NCBI GenBank assembly: GCA_910586715.1 | Contig: CAJUJG010000006.1 | Span: forward strand, 39,348 to 103,347 | Length of the DNA: 64,000 bases | DNA from: an uncultured Lachnospiraceae bacterium | GTDB taxonomy: Bacteria; Bacillota; Clostridia; Lachnospirales; Lachnospiraceae | Direction: 5' to 3' | Shown: positions 44,205-52,741 of the stretch, piece by piece | Numbering within the stretch: position 1 is the stretch's first letter | Layout: the number at the start of each line of letters is the position of its first letter | Made by a program: the position numbers and the translations under genes | Notes under the pieces: generated by a model | Databases searched by the model: none | Told to the model about the DNA's origin: nothing | The model's input: only the letters and a program-made list of their open reading frames with translations

Positions 44205-44636
44205 TTAGATCATGAGTCCCAGCTCTGACATATGTTCTGCGATATCATCCATATCGTCGTATTCCGAGGCATCCTCCCATCTATCTTTGCTCCAGATTTC
44301 GATTCGTTCTCCTACTCCTAAAAGAACTACTTGGTTTTCCAAAGCTGCAAACTCCCTTAACACGGACGGTATCAGTATTCTCCCTTGCTTATCCACCTCC
44401 ACGTCAACTGCACCGGCGAGGAAAAAGCGGCTAAATTTCCGGGAATCTTTATTTGCAAGCGGTAAGGTTTTGAGTGTCGCTTCAAAAGCGGACCACTCTG
44501 TGTTGCCGTACACAAACAGACAGCCGTCAAGTCCCTTCGTCACTACGAAATTCTCTCCTAAAATCTCGCGGAACTTTGAAGGAATAATCAGCCTGCCTTT
44601 GGTGTCTATCGTATGATTGTATTCACCCTTAAACAT
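44205..44636 (-). CDS. mraZ: Transcriptional regulator MraZ
   Basis: MraZ is a ring-shaped DNA-binding regulator of the division cluster. The 143-residue protein begins FKGEYNHTIDTKGRLIIPSK and repeats the AbrB-like half as VDKQGRILIPSVLREFA, with the expected GRLIIP/GRILIP duplication. I chose ATG at 44636, where this family starts, over the GTG at 44651. Its own promoter region carries four phased GTGG boxes, in line with autorepression. Confidence 0.95.
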   Translation of the reverse strand: MFKGEYNHTIDTKGRLIIPSKFREILGENFVVTKGLDGCLFVYGNTEWSAFEATLKTLPLANKDSRKFSRFFLAGAVDVEVDKQGRILIPSVLREFAALENQVVLLGVGERIEIWSKDRWEDASEYDDMDDIAEHMSELGLMI

Positions 44637-44667
44637 GCCAATCACCACCAACCTGTGTCACTGCACA

Positions 44668-44701
44668 CCACTTCGCTCCACTTTTACCCACTTTTTACCA
44701 C
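44668..44701 (-). promoter_or_regulatory. MraZ box array: four GTGG repeats at 10-bp period
   Basis: CCAC (GTGG on the minus strand) occurs at 44668, 44678, 44688 and 44698, exactly 10 bp apart with A-rich spacers. Phased TGGGN/GTGG direct repeats are the known MraZ binding pattern. They lie between the -10 and the mraZ ATG. Confidence 0.88.
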
Positions 44702-44712
44702 TTTCAAGTATT

Positions 44713-44741
44713 ATCTTACATGAAAAGCAGCAAAATAACAA
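44713..44741 (-). promoter_or_regulatory. Sigma-A promoter of the mraZ operon
   Basis: TTGTTA (44741-44736), a 17-bp spacer and TAAGAT (44718-44713) on the minus strand. Transcription would begin near 44706, placing the MraZ boxes from about +5. Confidence 0.6.
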
Positions 44742-44995
44742 GTATTTATTTCACGATTAAAATTGGACGGATGACATTTTGCCCTGAAACAATGTTCTAT
44801 TTCCGCTAAATATAGTGCCGCAAACAAATTTTCTCTACCACATTTGGGCTTCTTTGCATACAAGTGGTGGCAATTCCCACAAAAATTGGTAAAAATTTCT
44901 ATTTATTTTGTCATGACCGCTTTTTTCGCAAACGATTTTTTTCGCCATTGTTTTGTGATACACTATTATTAACGAAAAAAGAAGGGAAGTATAGA

Positions 44996-45955
44996 ATGGA
45001 AGAAAAAAAATTTGCACTGCTGATTGACAGCGACAATATCAGCGCCGGCTATATTAAGCTTATTCTCGATGAGCTATCGAAATACGGCACCGTAACTTAC
45101 AAACGCATCTACGGAGACTGGACGCGCTCAAATGCCGCAAAGTGGAAAGATGTACTGCTTGCAAACTCCATCAACCCCGTGCAGCAGTACAGCTATACAA
45201 GCGGCAAAAATGCCACGGATTCCGCAATGATTATTGATGCAATGGATATTTTATATTCCGGTCACGTCAGCGGATTCTGCCTTGCCTCAAGCGACAGTGA
45301 TTTTACACGCCTCGCAATGCGCCTTCGGGAATCGGGCATGTATGTCATCGGCATGGGCGAGCGCAAAACGCCTGAACCTTTTCGCTCGGCATGTGAGAAG
45401 TTTGTGCTCCTTGACCTCTTAGCCAACGTGGAATCGGCACAGACCTCCGCGGCAGCGAAAAAATCCGCTGCAATGGAAGACGCCCTCACGCCGCTCTCTG
45501 AAATTGAACAGGCAATCATCCGCATTATCAGCGATAACGGCGACGACGGTACGTCAATGGACATCGGCGAGCTTGGAAGCAGGCTTTCCAAGATGTATCC
45601 TTCCTTTGATGTCAGAAACTATGAGTACACGAAGTTTTCCAAATTTCTTGAGGCGGCTGAATTCAAGAAATCCATCTCGCTCAAATTCTCGGAAAGCACG
45701 GTTACCGCGTATCTTCAGACAAGCAATGTAACGCTTGACGACATCCGCAAAGAAGTTATTTCCATATTAAAGAACTGTGACAACAATGTCATAAATGTAG
45801 GCGAACTTAACCAAAAGCTGATGCGCAAATACCCCGACTTCAACATTGCAAGCTACGGCTATGCAAAATTTTCCAAAATGGTGGGGGATTTTAAGGAGTG
45901 TAAGCTCTCCAATGCGAGTAAGAATATTTCCTTAAAAAATGCAAATGTGAACTAA
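44996..45955 (+). CDS. NYN-domain (PIN-like) protein with two LOTUS/OST-HTH-like repeats
   Basis: The N-terminal NYN domain (about 1-145) has the acidic PIN-like motifs ALLIDSDNIS, YGDWTRS, DSAMIIDAMDILY and ASSDSDFTRLAMRLRE. Two related segments follow (about 165-225 and 245-305), each ending in the same NYEYTKFSKFLEA or SYGYAKFSKMVGD pattern, which matches LOTUS/OST-HTH winged helices. Together they suggest an RNA-processing or RNA-binding protein. ATG at 44996 follows AAGGGAAG. It stands alone on the plus strand, divergent from mraZ, and has its own terminator. Substrate unknown. Confidence 0.85.
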   Translation: MEEKKFALLIDSDNISAGYIKLILDELSKYGTVTYKRIYGDWTRSNAAKWKDVLLANSINPVQQYSYTSGKNATDSAMIIDAMDILYSGHVSGFCLASSDSDFTRLAMRLRESGMYVIGMGERKTPEPFRSACEKFVLLDLLANVESAQTSAAAKKSAAMEDALTPLSEIEQAIIRIISDNGDDGTSMDIGELGSRLSKMYPSFDVRNYEYTKFSKFLEAAEFKKSISLKFSESTVTAYLQTSNVTLDDIRKEVISILKNCDNNVINVGELNQKLMRKYPDFNIASYGYAKFSKMVGDFKECKLSNASKNISLKNANVN

Positions 45956-45958
45956 CGC

Positions 45959-46003
45959 AAAAAAGAAGGCTGTCTTTCAAATGATGAAAAATGCCTTCTT
46001 TTT
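45959..46003 (+). terminator. Bidirectional terminator
   Basis: AAAAAGAAGGC and GCCTTCTTTTT enclose a 23-nt loop, with T-rich ends. It serves the NYN gene and the converging ABC export operon. Confidence 0.85.
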
Positions 46004-46022
46004 TGTTTACGTATTGTTTTTC

Positions 46023-47270
46023 TTATTCATGACGCAGCGCCTCAATCGGGCTGAGTTTTGCCGCCTTTTTTGCGGGATAAATACCAAAGAAGATACCGAT
46101 CAGCGACGAAAATCCGGTTGCGACAAGAATGACTTTCGGATCAATGACCGCCTGCATATCACCCATTCCCATACTCGACGCCAGTCCGCAAATTCCCCTC
46201 GCGCCTAAAATACCAAGCACAATTCCGACAAAGCCGCCAATTAGCGTAATAATCACTGCCTCCATCAGAAACTGGAACAAAATCGAACCGGTTTTGGCGC
46301 CGAGCGCCTTTCGGATACCAATTTCCTTGGTACGCTCCGTCACGGACACCAGCATGATATTCATAACGCCGATACCGCCTACAATCAGCGCAATGCCCGC
46401 CACAAGCATGATGAAAATGGTAACATAGTTTAAAATATCGCTAATCATGCCGACCTGGCTTGCCATATCCATACTCTGTATGTAATCTTTTCCGCGCACA
46501 TTGTATCTCGCCTCAAGCAGGCTTTGCACCTGCCTTGAAATATCCGTCACATACTCGGAAGAATCGGCGAAAATGATAAACATACTGAACTCCTCCGTAT
46601 AATATCCGTACAGTTCCTCCAACAGCGTAATCGGAATTTCCATCGTCACATCACCGTAGGTACCCATTGTCATATCTTTTGCAAGGGAATCCTCGTCCCT
46701 TTTGACGCCAACAATCGTAAAATCCTCCGTGACGCCCCACATGCTCATGCTCAATTCCAGCCCCACGACGTCCGTCGTACCAAACAGCTTTTTCGCGCCG
46801 CGCTCGTTAATAACGCAGACTTTTGCGCCGCTCTGACTCTCGGTCTTGTTGAAATAACGCCCTTTCGCAATCGGCGCGCCATCGTAAAACTGCATGGATT
46901 CGTTGCCAAACATTGGTGCAACGCTAAATGTTCCCTTAGTCGTCTGCGCGCTGCCGTTTGCGCCCATCCGCCAAATATCCGTCGCGCCCTTAACGTGCGG
47001 CACCTTTTCGTAAATCGCGTCAATGTCGTCGTTATTAAACATAATGCTGTCCGCCTCGTCCGCAGGAACGTCCGCGTAAATTTGGATAAATCCGCCGACC
47101 AGCGCATCAAGCTGTCCGCTGATGCCGACCTTAAAGCCGTTTCCTGCCGACACAATTAAGATAACGGACGAAATACCGATGATAATGCCAAGCATGGTCA
47201 AAAAGGAGCGCGCTTTGTTGCTTTTGATATTCATGAGGGCTATTTTTACATATTCCATCACTCTAGCCAT
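46023..47270 (-). CDS. MacB/FtsX-type ABC transporter permease
   Basis: The 415-residue permease has an N-terminal helix (NKARSFLTMLGIIIGISSVI), a large extracytoplasmic domain (about 45-275) and three C-terminal helices with the family motif TERTKEIGIRKALGAK and the ending AAKLSPIEALRHE. It probably works with the ATPase and adaptor upstream to expel a peptide, antibiotic or lipid-like molecule. ATG at 47270 lies 10 bp after GGAGG inside the end of the adaptor gene (8-bp overlap). Confidence 0.92.
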   Translation of the reverse strand: MARVMEYVKIALMNIKSNKARSFLTMLGIIIGISSVILIVSAGNGFKVGISGQLDALVGGFIQIYADVPADEADSIMFNNDDIDAIYEKVPHVKGATDIWRMGANGSAQTTKGTFSVAPMFGNESMQFYDGAPIAKGRYFNKTESQSGAKVCVINERGAKKLFGTTDVVGLELSMSMWGVTEDFTIVGVKRDEDSLAKDMTMGTYGDVTMEIPITLLEELYGYYTEEFSMFIIFADSSEYVTDISRQVQSLLEARYNVRGKDYIQSMDMASQVGMISDILNYVTIFIMLVAGIALIVGGIGVMNIMLVSVTERTKEIGIRKALGAKTGSILFQFLMEAVIITLIGGFVGIVLGILGARGICGLASSMGMGDMQAVIDPKVILVATGFSSLIGIFFGIYPAKKAAKLSPIEALRHE

Positions 47271-48894
47271 TGTCTGTTTCATCCTCCGTCTGTGTCTGAG
47301 ATGCCGCAGCGTCCCCCTGCGTCGCAGGCTGTGTATCGGTGCTTACATCTGTTCCTGTTTCAGCGCCTTCCATGCCCGCGCCGCTCATGTCGGGCATCGG
47401 CATTCCCGTCACCGCCATGCCCTCGTCAAGTCCCATTCCGGAAACAGCGGCTGTCACAATCTCCTGTCCCTGTGAAAGACCGTCCAAAATCTGTATATAA
47501 GCCTCCGAAGAAATGCCGATTGTGACATATTTCTTGACAAGCACATCATTTTCAATCAGATAGCAGAATGCACCCTGACTGTCCATATTGACCGCCTCCA
47601 CCGGAGCCTGCAAAACACCTTTCTCGCTTGCCGTCAAAATCTTAAGCTTTGCGTCAAGTCCCAGGTAAATGTTTTCGTCCGGATTGTCAATATGTACCCT
47701 CGCCGCAACCGTCGCGGTTCCGGACGAATTTTCTTCGGCAATATGATTAATTTTGGTAACCGATCCAGTATATTCTTTGCCGGATATGGTAATCTCCGCA
47801 GGCTGCCCGATAGAAAGCGTCTCTAATGCATATTTCGATGCCTGAAACTCCACGCAGACATTGTCAATGCTCTCAAGAACAAGACATTTTGTACCCTCCT
47901 GCACGGGTGCGCCTTCCTCAATGCTCAGCTCTGAAACAACGCCGTTAAAACCTGCCGTAAAACCGTTTAATGCCTTTTCATATTTCTTCTGCGCGTCCTC
48001 GCTCTCCAGTGCCGCCTTTTCCCTGTTCAGCTCATATCCCGCCATTTTTGTACCGTTTTCCAGTGCCGCCTCTGCGCTCGATTTCGCGCTTTTCGCCTCG
48101 GTGAGCAGCTCCTCGTAATCCGCAAGATCCTTCTTTGCCTGTGTCAGCAAATCCTCCCAACCGTAATCCGTCTTATAGTCCGAAAGCAGACTTAACTCAT
48201 TGTTCAGCTTATTCAGTTCATTTTGCTTTTCTACCTTTTTGCGTGTCAATGCATCAAAGTCCGTATCCTCCTCCGGTATCTGCATCGCCAAATCATATCC
48301 GTTCATCTCTTTTTCGACACTGTAGATCTTTGCATACAAGTCCGCTCTTCTGAGTGCCGTCACATCCGTAATACCGTTCGTCAAATCGTCTATGTACTGC
48401 TCATAACGGTCAACTGTTGCCTGATACGTTGCGATGTCCGCCTCCGCCTGCGTCAGCTTTGCGCGCTGCTCATTGTTGTACTGTACGGTGGAATTGTAAT
48501 CCGCCGAGCTGATTTTGCCCTCCAGCTCGCTTTTTTGCTTTGCATAAGCGACTGCTTCCTTGTCAAAGCAAAGCAATATATCGCCCGCTCTCACAACATC
48601 GCCTTTATCCACTTCGATTTCCTCAACCTTTGCGTCCGCAGGCGCAAAAAACGTCATAGACTCCTCCGCCATAACCTTGCCGCTGATGCTAAGCTGCGTA
48701 TCAATGTCACCTGTTGATACATTCTGTGTATACACCGGAATGCCTGCTGCCGCGTTCTTTGATGAAATAACGCTGCGCACGATAATGATAAGCACAATCA
48801 CTATCGGAATGGCAATTTTTAACCACTTCTTTTTCCGCTTTTTACCATTCTTAACGCCTTCCAAATTTTTTCCTTTTTTCTCTCCCTTACGCAT
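47263..48894 (-). CDS. HlyD/MacA-type efflux adaptor
   Basis: The 543-residue membrane-fusion-type protein has a lysine-rich start, one membrane helix (about 25-45), a lipoyl half (DIDTQLSISGKVMAEES, VDKGDVVRAGDILLCFD), a long helical hairpin (about 110-330), and the return beta domains (GFTAGFNGVVSELSIEEGAP, then the barrel to about residue 480). The C-terminal tail is Met- and Asp/Thr-rich (VTGMPMPDMSGAGMEGAETG). It links the ATPase and the permease. Its ATG overlaps the ATPase stop by 8 bp. Confidence 0.92.
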   Translation of the reverse strand: MRKGEKKGKNLEGVKNGKKRKKKWLKIAIPIVIVLIIIVRSVISSKNAAAGIPVYTQNVSTGDIDTQLSISGKVMAEESMTFFAPADAKVEEIEVDKGDVVRAGDILLCFDKEAVAYAKQKSELEGKISSADYNSTVQYNNEQRAKLTQAEADIATYQATVDRYEQYIDDLTNGITDVTALRRADLYAKIYSVEKEMNGYDLAMQIPEEDTDFDALTRKKVEKQNELNKLNNELSLLSDYKTDYGWEDLLTQAKKDLADYEELLTEAKSAKSSAEAALENGTKMAGYELNREKAALESEDAQKKYEKALNGFTAGFNGVVSELSIEEGAPVQEGTKCLVLESIDNVCVEFQASKYALETLSIGQPAEITISGKEYTGSVTKINHIAEENSSGTATVAARVHIDNPDENIYLGLDAKLKILTASEKGVLQAPVEAVNMDSQGAFCYLIENDVLVKKYVTIGISSEAYIQILDGLSQGQEIVTAAVSGMGLDEGMAVTGMPMPDMSGAGMEGAETGTDVSTDTQPATQGDAAASQTQTEDETDNG

Positions 48895-49702
48895 TGTCTG
48901 TGTCCTCCATTATATTTTCCTGAATTGTTTCTTCATCAGTTGTAATTACCAGTTTTCTGTTTTCCTGCTCCTGATTTTCGATTTCCTGACAAACAGTTTC
49001 CAGCTTTGGTACCGCCAGCTGATTTGTATCGGAAACAATTTTACCGTCCCGTATTTTGATTACGCGGTCCGCCTGCTCCGCAATCTCATTATCATGCGTA
49101 ATCAGGATAACCGTTCTTCCCTCGCTGTGCAGCTCCCGCAATATCTGCATAATTTCTTTTGTCGAATTGGAATCCAAATTACCGGTCGGCTCGTCGGCAA
49201 GAATAATCGGCGGCGCCTGTGCAATCGCCCTTGCAATCGCTACTCTCTGCTGCTGCCCGCCCGACATCTGTGCCGGTTTATGGTCAAGCCTGTGCGCCAG
49301 CCCCACCTTTTCAAGCGCATTTAAAGCAAGCTGCTCCCGCTCCTTTTTGCCAACACCGCGATAAATCAGCGGCAGCGTGACATTCTCCACAGCGGTCAGA
49401 TTTTGTATCAGATTAAACCCCTGAAAAATAAAACCGATTTCCCTGTTCCTGACATCCGAAAGTTCGTCGTCATTCATATCCGACACATCAATGCCATGCA
49501 GCGTATAAGTGCCTGTCGTTGGCACGTCAAGACAGCCAAGCATATTCATAAGCGTTGACTTTCCCGAACCCGAATGTCCGATGATTGCGACAAACTCCCG
49601 CTCGCAGATAGTAAGGTCCACGCCATCGAGCGCGCGTACCTCGTTTTCACCGGGGTTATAAATCTTATGCATATCGCTGATTTCGATTAAGGTATTTTCC
49701 AT
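48887..49702 (-). CDS. MacB/LolD-type ABC transporter ATP-binding protein
   Basis: The 271-residue ATPase has Walker A GHSGSGKSTLMNMLG, Q-loop FIFQGFNL, signature MSGGQQQRVAIARA, Walker B PIILADEPTGNLDS and switch LITHDNEIA. Residues beyond about 230 form a Glu/Gln-rich tail. I chose ATG at 49702 (NTLIEISDMHKIY); the ATG at 49714 is only 1 bp from GGGAG. It is the first gene of the export operon. Confidence 0.92.
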   Translation of the reverse strand: MENTLIEISDMHKIYNPGENEVRALDGVDLTICEREFVAIIGHSGSGKSTLMNMLGCLDVPTTGTYTLHGIDVSDMNDDELSDVRNREIGFIFQGFNLIQNLTAVENVTLPLIYRGVGKKEREQLALNALEKVGLAHRLDHKPAQMSGGQQQRVAIARAIAQAPPIILADEPTGNLDSNSTKEIMQILRELHSEGRTVILITHDNEIAEQADRVIKIRDGKIVSDTNQLAVPKLETVCQEIENQEQENRKLVITTDEETIQENIMEDTDNA

Positions 49703-49917
49703 TTTAATAACCATGCTCCCTTCTCTGTCTGCGAATTTATGCTCTGAGCACAAAATTGCATTGTTTTCTTAGTTTTTTATCATAGCACTGATAGTTTATT
49801 TTGTCTTTAATAATTTCTTAATTTTAGTTTAATTTGTGACATCTTAAAATTTTATAAAAGTTATTCTGTTTTTATAAAAGATTTATAAATATATTCTTTT
49901 TGTTTTATAAAATACGG

Positions 49918-49954
49918 TTTTTATCTGTATTAATACGGTTAGTACAGATAAAAA
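49918..49954. repeat. 12-bp perfect inverted repeat
   Basis: TTTTTATCTGTA and TACAGATAAAAA flank a 13-bp centre holding AATACGG. It lies about 215 bp upstream of the ABC operon start and could be an operator or an RNA hairpin. Confidence 0.5.
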
Positions 49955-50090
49955 TATACGACTTTTTAATGCAGATGTCAATATCCGCCATACAAAGTAT
50001 CTCATAGAAATCTTTCGGTATTCTTTCAATTGAGCAATAAAATATAACAGTTTTGTAAGAATGTCTTTTATCGAAAAGAAAGAAATAAAA

Positions 50091-50113
50091 AAAACGGGCA
50101 TAACGCCCGTTTT
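50091..50113 (-). terminator. Terminator of the PurF-like gene
   Basis: AAAACGGGC, a 5-nt loop and GCCCGTTTT, followed by a T-tract on both sides. It begins within the stop-codon region of the PurF-like gene. Confidence 0.9.
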
Positions 50114-50115
50114 TT

Positions 50116-51525
50116 TTATTCCCTGCCATCCCAGCAGTACGTACAAAGCTTGCACCGTTCCAATCCTGTTGCATCCAGCATATCATCCAATCTGTTAAAC
50201 CGAAGGGAAGTAAAATTCAGTTCTTTGCGAATCTCCTCAACCATCGTCTCGTACTTTTCCGACTCCGGATCGGCATACTCCTGCAAAATTTCATCCGTGA
50301 CCTTTCCGTTCTCAAGCCGCTCAATCACGCGCCTTGTAATCAAGTCCATCTCCGAAGACGAACGTGAAAAATTCAGATATTTACAGCCGTATAAAAGCGG
50401 CGGGCATGCCGGTCGGATATGGACCTCCTTCGCCCCGCTCTGATACAAAAATTCTGTCGTTTCCCGAAGCTGTGTTCCCCTGACAATCGAATCGTCAATC
50501 AAAAGCAGACTCTTATCTTTAATTAATTCGTCAACCGCAAGCAGCTTCATTCTTGCAATCAGGTCGCGCTTACTCTGAATCGTCGGCATAAACGAACGCG
50601 GCCATGTAGGCGTATATTTGATAAACGGTCTTGAAAAAGGAATGCCCGACTCATTTGCATATCCTACAGCATGCGCAATTCCGGAGTCCGGCACGCCTGC
50701 CACAGTATCAGGCTTCACATGATCACGCTGCGCCATTTTTGCACCGCAATTATAGCGCATCTGTTCCACGCTGACACCTTCGTAGGAACTCGAAGGATAG
50801 CCATAATATACCCACAGAAAAGTACAGATTTTCAAATTTTCATCATTTGGGTTGGAGAGTGTAAGACAGCCCTTCTCCGTCAAAACGACAACTTCTCCCG
50901 GTCCTAGCTCCTTATAATCACAGTATCCTAAGTTTTTGTATGCAAAGTTTTCAAAGGATACGCAATAACCATCCTCCTTTTTGCCGATTACAACCGGAGT
51001 TCTTCCATGCTTGTCCCGCGCAGCATAAATTCCCGCCTTATTCATCAAAACAATCGAGAGTGACCCGTCAATAACCTCCAATGCAAAATTAATGCCCTCT
51101 ATCAGGTTTTCCTTGCGGTTAATCAATGCTGCAACAAGCTCGGTAGCATTGACTTCCCCTCCGCTCATTTCCAAAAAATGTGCATGTCCCACGTCAAAAA
51201 GACGCTGTATCAGCTCCTCTGTGTTATTAATCTTGCCAACCGTTGTAATCGCATACGTACCGTGATGCGAACGGATAATCAACGGCTGCGGCTCATAGTC
51301 TGATATACAGCCAATGCCGTAGTTTCCCTGCATCTCATGAACGTCTTTGTCAAACTTCGTCCGAAAAGGAGCGTTCTCTATATTGTGTATTGCACGGTTA
51401 AAACCGTCCTTTCCGTACACAGCCATGCCGCCTCGTCTTGTTCCTAAATGAGAATGATAATCAATTCCAAAAAACAAATCAAACACACAATCCTGTTGTG
51501 ATGCTACACCAAAAAAGCCGCCCAT
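50116..51525 (-). CDS. PurF-like amidophosphoribosyltransferase homologue lacking the Cys1 nucleophile
   Basis: The 469-residue protein has both PurF domains: a class II glutamine amidotransferase fold (GIDYHSHLGTRRGGMAVY, then ATELVAALINR) and a phosphoribosyltransferase domain with KSLLLIDDSIVRGTQLRE. PurF needs Cys at position 2 of the precursor (MCG), but here the start reads MGGFFG (ATG GGC GGC, GGAGG 6 bp upstream). Glutamine hydrolysis should be lost, so it may use ammonia or have a new role. The C-terminus CKLCTYCW could hold Fe-S ligands like the B. subtilis enzyme. No purine genes adjoin. Confidence 0.85.
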   Translation of the reverse strand: MGGFFGVASQQDCVFDLFFGIDYHSHLGTRRGGMAVYGKDGFNRAIHNIENAPFRTKFDKDVHEMQGNYGIGCISDYEPQPLIIRSHHGTYAITTVGKINNTEELIQRLFDVGHAHFLEMSGGEVNATELVAALINRKENLIEGINFALEVIDGSLSIVLMNKAGIYAARDKHGRTPVVIGKKEDGYCVSFENFAYKNLGYCDYKELGPGEVVVLTEKGCLTLSNPNDENLKICTFLWVYYGYPSSSYEGVSVEQMRYNCGAKMAQRDHVKPDTVAGVPDSGIAHAVGYANESGIPFSRPFIKYTPTWPRSFMPTIQSKRDLIARMKLLAVDELIKDKSLLLIDDSIVRGTQLRETTEFLYQSGAKEVHIRPACPPLLYGCKYLNFSRSSSEMDLITRRVIERLENGKVTDEILQEYADPESEKYETMVEEIRKELNFTSLRFNRLDDMLDATGLERCKLCTYCWDGRE

Positions 51526-51620
51526 TTTTACCTCCGCTCCTTTATTGACCATTATAATATTCCATATATAATTAAGCCAAAAGAACGGATAAATGTCAAC
51601 AGCTTTTTCCATCTAAAATA

Positions 51621-51971
51621 TTATAGTGCAGTCACAATAAGCAGGAACATATGTACCGCACTGACTGCCGCAAGCAGCATGCCTGTATGCCCCAACTCCT
51701 TATGATACCGTTCTTTTCCGTATTTTTTTATGAAAATCCAAGTTCTGAAAACCAAATATGCCGGATACAGAAAAAATATCCCCGCCAAAAGGAACACTCC
51801 GGCGGGAGAGAGTGGTATTACATAAAAAAATTTTAACATCAGTGCCGTATCCAACAGCCACACCGCGCTGTCCGCAAATGCCGCAAAAATAACTGCTTTT
51901 TGGATGCCGGATTCTTTTTTTATTTTTGAATGCTTGTTTTTAAAACCGATTTTTATTTTTATTGTTATCAT
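51621..51971 (-). CDS. Small membrane protein, unknown
   Basis: A 116-residue protein with a basic N-terminus (KIKIGFKNKHSKIKK) and three hydrophobic helices (about 25-45, 50-72 and 95-115). I recognise no family. It lies between the PurF-like gene and the SUKH gene in the same direction, 10 bp after the SUKH stop, so it is probably co-transcribed with the latter. Confidence 0.55.
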   Translation of the reverse strand: MITIKIKIGFKNKHSKIKKESGIQKAVIFAAFADSAVWLLDTALMLKFFYVIPLSPAGVFLLAGIFFLYPAYLVFRTWIFIKKYGKERYHKELGHTGMLLAAVSAVHMFLLIVTAL

Positions 51972-51980
51972 CGTGAAACC

Positions 51981-52634
51981 TTATCTTTGAATATACGCCG
52001 AATAATCCGGTTTTTCCTCATGATTTCGGACAATCTGCTTTTCATACTCCATATCGTACTTACCATAAAAATACAGCTCCAAAAGCTCCTGAAAACTTCC
52101 CATCCTCCTAATTCCGTGCGCAATTTTGTTTTTGTCAAGGTATCCCGCTTGTTCCCAGTCAAATTCCGTCTGTCCAAAGCTGCAAAGTGTCCCGTCACTC
52201 AAATCAATACAGAGCATCCCGTCCCAGTCCCCGATTGGCACAAGTTTGCTGACACTCCGTAAATCAAGACCGATTAACTCCTCGTTTGTACAAACCTCAC
52301 GAAAGCTCTCCATAAGCCCGTACAGGTTTTTTAACGGATTTTCTTTTGGAAGCGCGAGCAGCTCTATCCACCAAAGTCCCTTTTCACAATTTTCCGCTGC
52401 ACACTCTACCCCGTCTAAAGGAATCGGTGCACAGATAACCGAAAAGTCATAACAGTATGATGTAAGATATGTCCGAAAAAGAGACGGCAGTTTTATGTCA
52501 AACCGTTTTTCAAACACATCAATATCCTGATCCGTAACCGAAGACGGCGTAAACATATTCTGTGTTGCGGCTCCTCTTCGCACAAGCGCCTCAAATGCTC
52601 CATTCACAAAACGTAATTCTTCTTCCTTTGTCAT
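51981..52634 (-). CDS. SMI1/KNR4 (SUKH) family protein
   Basis: The 217-residue soluble protein carries SUKH features: VTDQDIDVFEKRFDIKLPSLFRTYL near the N-terminus, followed by SKLVPIGDWDGMLCIDLSDG. SUKH proteins are often immunity proteins in contact-dependent toxin systems, but no toxin gene is adjacent and many are orphan. ATG at 52634 has AGGAG 8 bp upstream. A short membrane-protein gene follows. Confidence 0.8.
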   Translation of the reverse strand: MTKEEELRFVNGAFEALVRRGAATQNMFTPSSVTDQDIDVFEKRFDIKLPSLFRTYLTSYCYDFSVICAPIPLDGVECAAENCEKGLWWIELLALPKENPLKNLYGLMESFREVCTNEELIGLDLRSVSKLVPIGDWDGMLCIDLSDGTLCSFGQTEFDWEQAGYLDKNKIAHGIRRMGSFQELLELYFYGKYDMEYEKQIVRNHEEKPDYSAYIQR

Positions 52635-52741
52635 AAATGTCACTCCTGTTTTTGTCATCCTTTTTGTTTGCAACACTATAACACAAAAAAATCACTTTGT
52701 TTTATCATGGGCGAAAATTCTATATGTTACGGCGAAATCCG

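Larger units (their letters stand above)
49703..50115. other. AT-rich 413-bp intergenic region upstream of the ABC export operon
   Basis: Very AT-rich, with a 12-bp inverted repeat (49918-49954) and the amidotransferase-gene terminator at its end. Short open frames here (49883-50186) have no ribosome-binding sites and look spurious. Confidence 0.7.

Noticed and set aside
49883..50186. Two overlapping frames of about 90 codons upstream of the ABC operon
   Set aside because: No ribosome-binding site, very AT-rich, overlap with the PurF-like gene end and its terminator; composition unlike real genes nearby.
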